Positions 31,496-36,045 of a DNA stretch of 36,045 nucleotides are shown here, piece by piece. The translations under genes and the position numbers were made by a program. Under the pieces are notes generated by a model. The model was given only the letters and a program-made list of their open reading frames with translations. It ran no database searches and was not told the DNA's origin. The DNA comes from BS750m-G69 sp964441235 (GTDB lineage: Bacteria > Fidelibacterota > UBA2242). Each line of letters begins with the position of its first letter. The stretch's first letter is position 1. Where the stretch lies: contig CAYTUQ010000040.1 in NCBI GenBank assembly GCA_964441235.1, forward strand, positions 1 to 36,045, written 5' to 3'.

Positions 31496-34400
31496 TTAAG
31501 TAATAAATAATTTAAAATGCGATGTAATTATTTTAAGCTTATCTAAAAAACTTAGAATTAAAATAGACGCTGGTGATAGCACAATATTGATATTTTTAAA
31601 ATCAAATCTTCTTATTTCCCCTGTATAATAAGGTTGGGCGTATTTTCCAATAATAAATATCATTGCATCTGCAAGACTTCTGTTTTTCTTCTGAGCCAAT
31701 ATCCACAATGGCATTCCGAGTTCTTTGATATTGTTATAACGGTTAATCATTTCCGAATCAGATTTTCTATTTTTTTCTAATTCAGGAATTATATTTTTAA
31801 ACGGATTTTCAAAATCTACCGGAATACTCCAAATAAAGTCAGAATCGGGAACATTTTTTGTATAGGTTCCTAAACAGTATCGGAATGCGGAAACATAATT
31901 GGGTATTATTTCAGTGATTATATATTCTTTACCATTTAATTTGACTTTTTCACCAAGATGCTTATCGAGTAAATCAATAACATCATCATGTTCTTCGTGA
32001 TAGTGCATTGAACCGGCGAATTTAAAAGGCTCTAAATTACCAAATAACGTTTTGTCGGAGTCAATCGTGATCCACAATAAATCTTCTCCGTTTTTCAAAT
32101 GAACCGATGTATTTGATCTAACCCGTTCAATCTTAGGTATTTCTTCCTTGGAAAAATTCAACAGATGTAATTGAATATATTGAACAAAGAGAATTTCATT
32201 AAAATCACTTTGGTCTAAGGCTAATGCTCTGTATCCAAATTCTTTTGCAAGTCGAATATTCCCATCAAGTTTATAGCAAATAGCTGCCGCCATTACATGT
32301 ATCGGTTCTTTTTGAACAGACAATATTTCAGAATATTTACTATAATCTGATAATCCCAGTTCGTTTTTTAAAACCATGAGACTATATGCCACATCAGGCG
32401 ATTTATTTAATTTAAATAATTCTTCTCCTGTTTTAAGCGCAGTATTTTTATGTCCCTGGAAGTTCTCCAAATCGACTTTTCTTTTCAGCCAGGGTTTTTT
32501 ATCAATTGATTTTGCTAATTCCTCATTGACAATTTCTTCCGCTTCCTGATATAATTTTTCTTTTCTAAAATGCAATATTATATCGATATATTGTTTCTTC
32601 CCATTTTCATTATATTTGATAAATGGCATGAGAACTTTTATTGCCAAATCATCAAACCCATGGTAAGTACATTCTCTGGCAATTTCTGTTCTTAAGGGAT
32701 AATCGTCTTTTGGTATTGAATTACTACATCTTTCAAAGTAATCTTTTGCCAGTTCTAAATGATTAGAATTTGCATTTAAACGTCCTATTTCGAATAGTAA
32801 TATCGTGGGGTCTTTGACTTTACTTAAATAGCCATCCGCCAACCGATTGGCTTTTTCAAAACCCTCTGTAAAAAAATTCGCAGCCACAATGGCTTTACAA
32901 ATAAAAGCATTTTCATAAAGTGCTTCATCAGTAATAGTCTCTGCCATCTCTAGAATGTTAGTATATTTTTCTTCTACTAGTAGGGAATCAAATATTCTTG
33001 CTAATATTTCTGGTTTTTTATTCTTCTCGTATAATTCACTGTATATCAATTGTACTTCTTGCGTTTTTCCGGTAAATAAAAGTAAATCCCCCAGTTTTAA
33101 TTGAATTTCAGGATGTTTTTTAACATTGTCCGGAATTAGATCATATTCTTTAAGTGCTTTTTCTCTATTTAAATACATTTGAATAATTAACCTTATTCTC
33201 CAATATTCCATAGATACTTCAGAAGGGCGCTCAGCAAAGTATTTAATTATATCTTCACCAGTTAATCCATCATACGTGTCTGACAATGTTTGCTTTTCTA
33301 AATCAGTCAATGTTTTTATACTGCCGATGCGACTTAAAATGATGCCTGCATTACAAAAAAGGATCCTATATTTATAAAAAGGTGTTTCTTTTAATTCATT
33401 TGCTTTTATTAAAAATCTTTTAGAATTGACAAAGTCCTCGTTAATAAAAAACTCTAATCCTACATACTCATATGATTTTCTAAATTCTTGATATTTGGGC
33501 TTTATGTTGTATTCTCCGGACGCATTTTTATAGCATAGTGCTTTAATAATTTTATCTGTTTTCCCCATTGTAAAATAGAAATATTGTGATAAGACTTCAA
33601 TTTCAGGATCTTTAACACCTATTTCTCTATAACCATTAAGAGCATAATTAAACAACCTTTTATTTTTTCTTTCAACAGAATATATATATATCAAAAAACA
33701 TTTTCTTTTAGACATGGTATCAATACTCAGTAATTGATTAACAATTATTTTCAATTCTTTGACTTTTTCTAAATCAAACAAAATTCTTCCATATATAGCG
33801 AGTAGATTAACTTTAATATTATTATCAAGATTTTCAAAATTTTTGAGATTAACCAGGGTTTTCATAATATCATAAGCGTTATTTATTTCTCCTCTATCTA
33901 TCATCAATTCAACATTTTCTATTAAGACATCACCAAATTTAATTATTAACTCATCATTTGATTCTATTTGTTGGTTTTTAATGAGCTGTTTAAGTTCTCC
34001 CAAAACATCAATGATTTCTAAATTATCATTGGCATTTTTTGATGTTTCATGTATCGAATTAAATTCGGCATATAGAAGCTCTTTTATTTCTGCAGTATCG
34101 CCTTTTACTACATCAATAGTGCTTTTTATTTGCATTGAAATATTCAGCAATCTTTCCTTTTCATCAGTATTTAAATATTTTGCATCACGATATATTTCAG
34201 TTATTTCTCTCTGTAATTCTTCTATATTTAAATTCTGATCCTTTACCTGCTTTTCAAGATTTTCCTGAATGTCGTTCTGGTTTTTGCCAAGCTTGTAAAT
34301 ATCAATACCATTTTCAATAAATCTATCCTGTACACAATCCATAAAATCTTCAATTGCCTGATCTCTTTCAGCATCTACAAGAGAAAATACCATATCAACA

Positions 34401-34528
34401 ATTACCTTAAATGGCGGTGCTATTCCGGCAAAAGCTCTAATTAAATTTTCACCGGTTTTGTGTGTAACACCACGATTATGATTTATTCTTTTTTCCAATT
34501 TCTCTTCGTATTTAGACAAATTAACCAT
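31496..34528 (-). CDS. Large TPR protein with GreAB-C-like segment; C-terminal PIN domain cut by an in-frame TAA
   Basis: 1010 residues from ATG 34528, which has AGGA in front; the frame also opens at TTG 34543. Residues 1-130 are charged and partly coiled coil (DIQENLEKQVKDQNLNIEELQREITEIYRD). About 700 residues of TPR-like helical pairs follow (YKYRILFCNAGIILSRIGS; PEIQLKLGDLLLFTGKTQEVQLIYSELYEKN). Near 860-900 is a GreA/GreB C-terminal-like strand set (HLGEKVKLNGKEYIITEI). At the end a PIN domain begins and meets TAA 31498-31496. The arrangement matches the PIN-TPR-GreABC architecture, whose members may act in defence. It lies 29 bases after a truncated methylase gene, consistent with a defence operon. 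The full gene would run to 30671. Confidence 0.7.
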   Translation of the reverse strand: MVNLSKYEEKLEKRINHNRGVTHKTGENLIRAFAGIAPPFKVIVDMVFSLVDAERDQAIEDFMDCVQDRFIENGIDIYKLGKNQNDIQENLEKQVKDQNLNIEELQREITEIYRDAKYLNTDEKERLLNISMQIKSTIDVVKGDTAEIKELLYAEFNSIHETSKNANDNLEIIDVLGELKQLIKNQQIESNDELIIKFGDVLIENVELMIDRGEINNAYDIMKTLVNLKNFENLDNNIKVNLLAIYGRILFDLEKVKELKIIVNQLLSIDTMSKRKCFLIYIYSVERKNKRLFNYALNGYREIGVKDPEIEVLSQYFYFTMGKTDKIIKALCYKNASGEYNIKPKYQEFRKSYEYVGLEFFINEDFVNSKRFLIKANELKETPFYKYRILFCNAGIILSRIGSIKTLTDLEKQTLSDTYDGLTGEDIIKYFAERPSEVSMEYWRIRLIIQMYLNREKALKEYDLIPDNVKKHPEIQLKLGDLLLFTGKTQEVQLIYSELYEKNKKPEILARIFDSLLVEEKYTNILEMAETITDEALYENAFICKAIVAANFFTEGFEKANRLADGYLSKVKDPTILLFEIGRLNANSNHLELAKDYFERCSNSIPKDDYPLRTEIARECTYHGFDDLAIKVLMPFIKYNENGKKQYIDIILHFRKEKLYQEAEEIVNEELAKSIDKKPWLKRKVDLENFQGHKNTALKTGEELFKLNKSPDVAYSLMVLKNELGLSDYSKYSEILSVQKEPIHVMAAAICYKLDGNIRLAKEFGYRALALDQSDFNEILFVQYIQLHLLNFSKEEIPKIERVRSNTSVHLKNGEDLLWITIDSDKTLFGNLEPFKFAGSMHYHEEHDDVIDLLDKHLGEKVKLNGKEYIITEIIPNYVSAFRYCLGTYTKNVPDSDFIWSIPVDFENPFKNIIPELEKNRKSDSEMINRYNNIKELGMPLWILAQKKNRSLADAMIFIIGKYAQPYYTGEIRRFDFKNINIVLSPASILILSFLDKLKIITSHFKLFIT

Positions 34529-34557
34529 CGTTTTTCCTATCAATATTATTTTATGAT

Positions 34558-35979
34558 TTATTGCATATGCAAGGAGTTATCCTCTATAATCCGTATATCC
34601 TCCTCTGTCAATTCATAAAGCTCATACACCAGCTGATCTATCTGCTGGTCGGTGGCTTCTATCTGGCGCTGCAAAAGCGTTTTTTCATGCTGAGTTTGTG
34701 CAGATGAAAGACGCTCATTCAAATCTAACATCTGTTCAACAAGCACCACCATTTTATCATGTTGGGATTTTTCTGTGGGGTTTGAGAAGTCAATGGTGCG
34801 GATTGGATAAAGCGATAAAAATTGAGTTTTATACTCAAAATAGCCTCCTGCTTTGGGAACAGAAACAAGCCTATGATAAAAGTTCATCAATTTTGAATTT
34901 AATATCCCAAGTAGATATTTGTAATCAATCGTTTGATTATCCTCTAAAACCAGACTAAATGTTTTTGTGTTTCCTAAATACCCCTCTGTATCAAAACAAA
35001 ATCTATTCTCTGGAGAAATCTCAGCAACAATAATTTTTGACTGTTTAAATTTTTTATATGCTCTTTCACACCAGAGTTCGTACCACTTCTTCTTTGATTT
35101 ATCGAAATATTTCCTTCCCCTCAGATTATCCCGCTTGTCCTGCAAATATCTATATACATTAGGATATTTTTCTTTCAAGTCCCTTTCCGGAATAACTTCA
35201 TTTGTTTCTCTATCGTATGGATAGATAACCCATGTATCAGACCAACGGCTGAAATATCGCCTTATATCTTCACCTCTAAAAAGCGGGTGGATAATGTCTT
35301 TTTCTAAGTTGAATTGAGATATAACATCTGAATTTATATAGAAAACCCCATCTTTTCCAGACGCTATGCCCTCAAATATATATTTGCACAACTCACCCAG
35401 TCTTTTTGAATTCCCAGAGGTCTCTAATTTTACCCTTAACAATTTATAGTCATATGTGCTAAAATCCCATGCTTCTTCAGAAAAATTTGAACTGACAGTA
35501 TAGGTCTTAAAGAAAGGCGTGTTTTTATTTTCTTGTAGTCTTTTCTCAACCATTGCATGCGTTAGACCTTTTGTTTTAGTAAAAATTTCAATCTTTGTTT
35601 TCTTGATGTTTTTGGATTTTTGAAAAACAAATATGATAGGGTAGTTGGTCACTTTACCGAATATTTGAAAATCACTGAAATAAGTGAGTTTTGCTATTTG
35701 AACATTATCTGTAATAAATTTTCTTATACCCTCTCCAAAATCTCTTTTGACAAACATTGAAGGGCAAATGTAGGAGATACACCCCCCTTCTTTTATTATT
35801 CTAATTCCCAGCTCAATAAAAGGAATGAATAAATCAAATTTTCCTTTAGCTGACTCAAATCTCTCTCTTATTGGCTTTTTAATTTCCACATTTAAACGCT
35901 TGAACTCTACATACGGCGGATTCCCAATCACAACATCAAAACCTTTCTCTGCGTTCTCATATACTAAAAGTGTTCTTAT
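34558..35979 (-). pseudogene. C-terminal half of an Eco57I/TaqI-like N6-adenine methylase (restriction-modification)
   Basis: The frame opens after a TGA at 35982-35980 and reads YENAEKGFDVVIGNPPYVEFKRL. NPPY is methyltransferase motif IV. Then come FDLFIPFIELGIRIIKEGGCISYICPSMFVKRDFGE, the TaqI-type specificity region (PLFRGEDIRRYF...WVIYPYD, KIIVAEISPENRFCFDTEGYLGNTKTF, LLGILNSKLMNFYHRL) and the usual tail LVYELYELTEEDIRIIE. The SAM-binding motif I and the N-terminal half are missing, and no plausible start precedes the frame; GTG 35931 is internal. An ATG at 35983 gives MNKNTFSI and then a stop, perhaps the original start joined out of frame by a deletion. Non-functional as a methylase unless the rest lies elsewhere. 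Confidence 0.82.
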
Positions 35980-36045
35980 TCATGTGAAAGAGAGATTTTA
36001 AAAATCTGTATTTTATTCTTTGTAATTTTTTTATTTAACTCCGTT

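Noticed and set aside
31496..31498. Alternative genetic code in which TAA is read as sense
   Set aside because: TAA serves as the stop of intact genes here (carbamoyltransferase, both GH94 genes, polA), so recoding is not credible.
1..36045. tRNA, rRNA or riboswitch genes
   Set aside because: Looking at the gaps by eye, I saw no cloverleaf with a GTTCRA arm, no rRNA stretch and no recognisable riboswitch core. A tRNA or Rfam search could still find something short.

Overview
The window looks like chromosomal DNA of an AT-rich, Gram-negative member of the FCB group (Calditrichota, Ignavibacteriota, Marinimicrobia or a related candidate phylum). The main evidence is the C-terminal type IX secretion (T9SS) sorting tail of the protein at 776-3661 (SLSQNYPNPFNP followed by a GYYTIQWD...GIYLYKI module). 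A second, gutted gene at 9874-10177 carries the same tail. Genus cannot be read from the sequence.

Layout. (a) 1-3661: a partial unknown gene and a large secreted beta-helix protein. (b) 3690-4914: a scrapyard holding a GxxExxY-family gene broken by three palindromic insertions, then a NIF3 5' fragment joined in frame to a decayed GH5 glycosidase. (c) 4962-15550, all +: a glycan-phosphorolysis locus with a GPH sugar symporter, a GH130 phosphorylase, a GH94 phosphorylase, a carbamoyltransferase/SxtJ-like/DUF5989 trio and a second, cellobiose-phosphorylase-like GH94. Sampled lines of 5-12 kb look more GC-rich than the rest. (d) 15768-20483, all -: a bimodular GT2 glycosyltransferase, a decayed four-helix-bundle (S23) gene, an ASKHA sugar-kinase-like protein and a SpoIID/LytB-domain protein. 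(e) 20484-23694: a lone membrane protein and alanine racemase between two copies of a repeat element. (f) 23695-28537, -: a tightly overlapped operon of DNA polymerase I, ABC ATPase, ABC permease and a nucleoside deoxyribosyltransferase-like protein. (g) 28538-36045, -: a decaying defence island. It contains an N-terminally truncated Eco57I/TaqI-like methylase, a large TPR/GreAB-C/PIN protein split by one in-frame stop, two DUF4258 toxin-antitoxin-like pairs, and three extra degenerate copies of the methylase's C-terminal tail.

How the genes work together. The symporter would import beta-linked oligosaccharides and the GH130 and GH94 enzymes would cleave them with phosphate. The upstream GH5 endo-enzyme that would have fed them is dead. 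The carbamoyltransferase trio and the GT2/kinase/SpoIID group point to modification or assembly of a surface glycan.

The most unusual observation is a family of 22-23 bp units, each made of two adjacent mini-hairpins with 4-bp stems and 3-4-nt loops. Eight copies were found. Stem sequences differ between copies but stay paired. In five copies, removing exactly the unit restores a reading frame, a repeat motif or a paralogous repeat. They look like tiny mobile insertions that are recently or currently active in this lineage.
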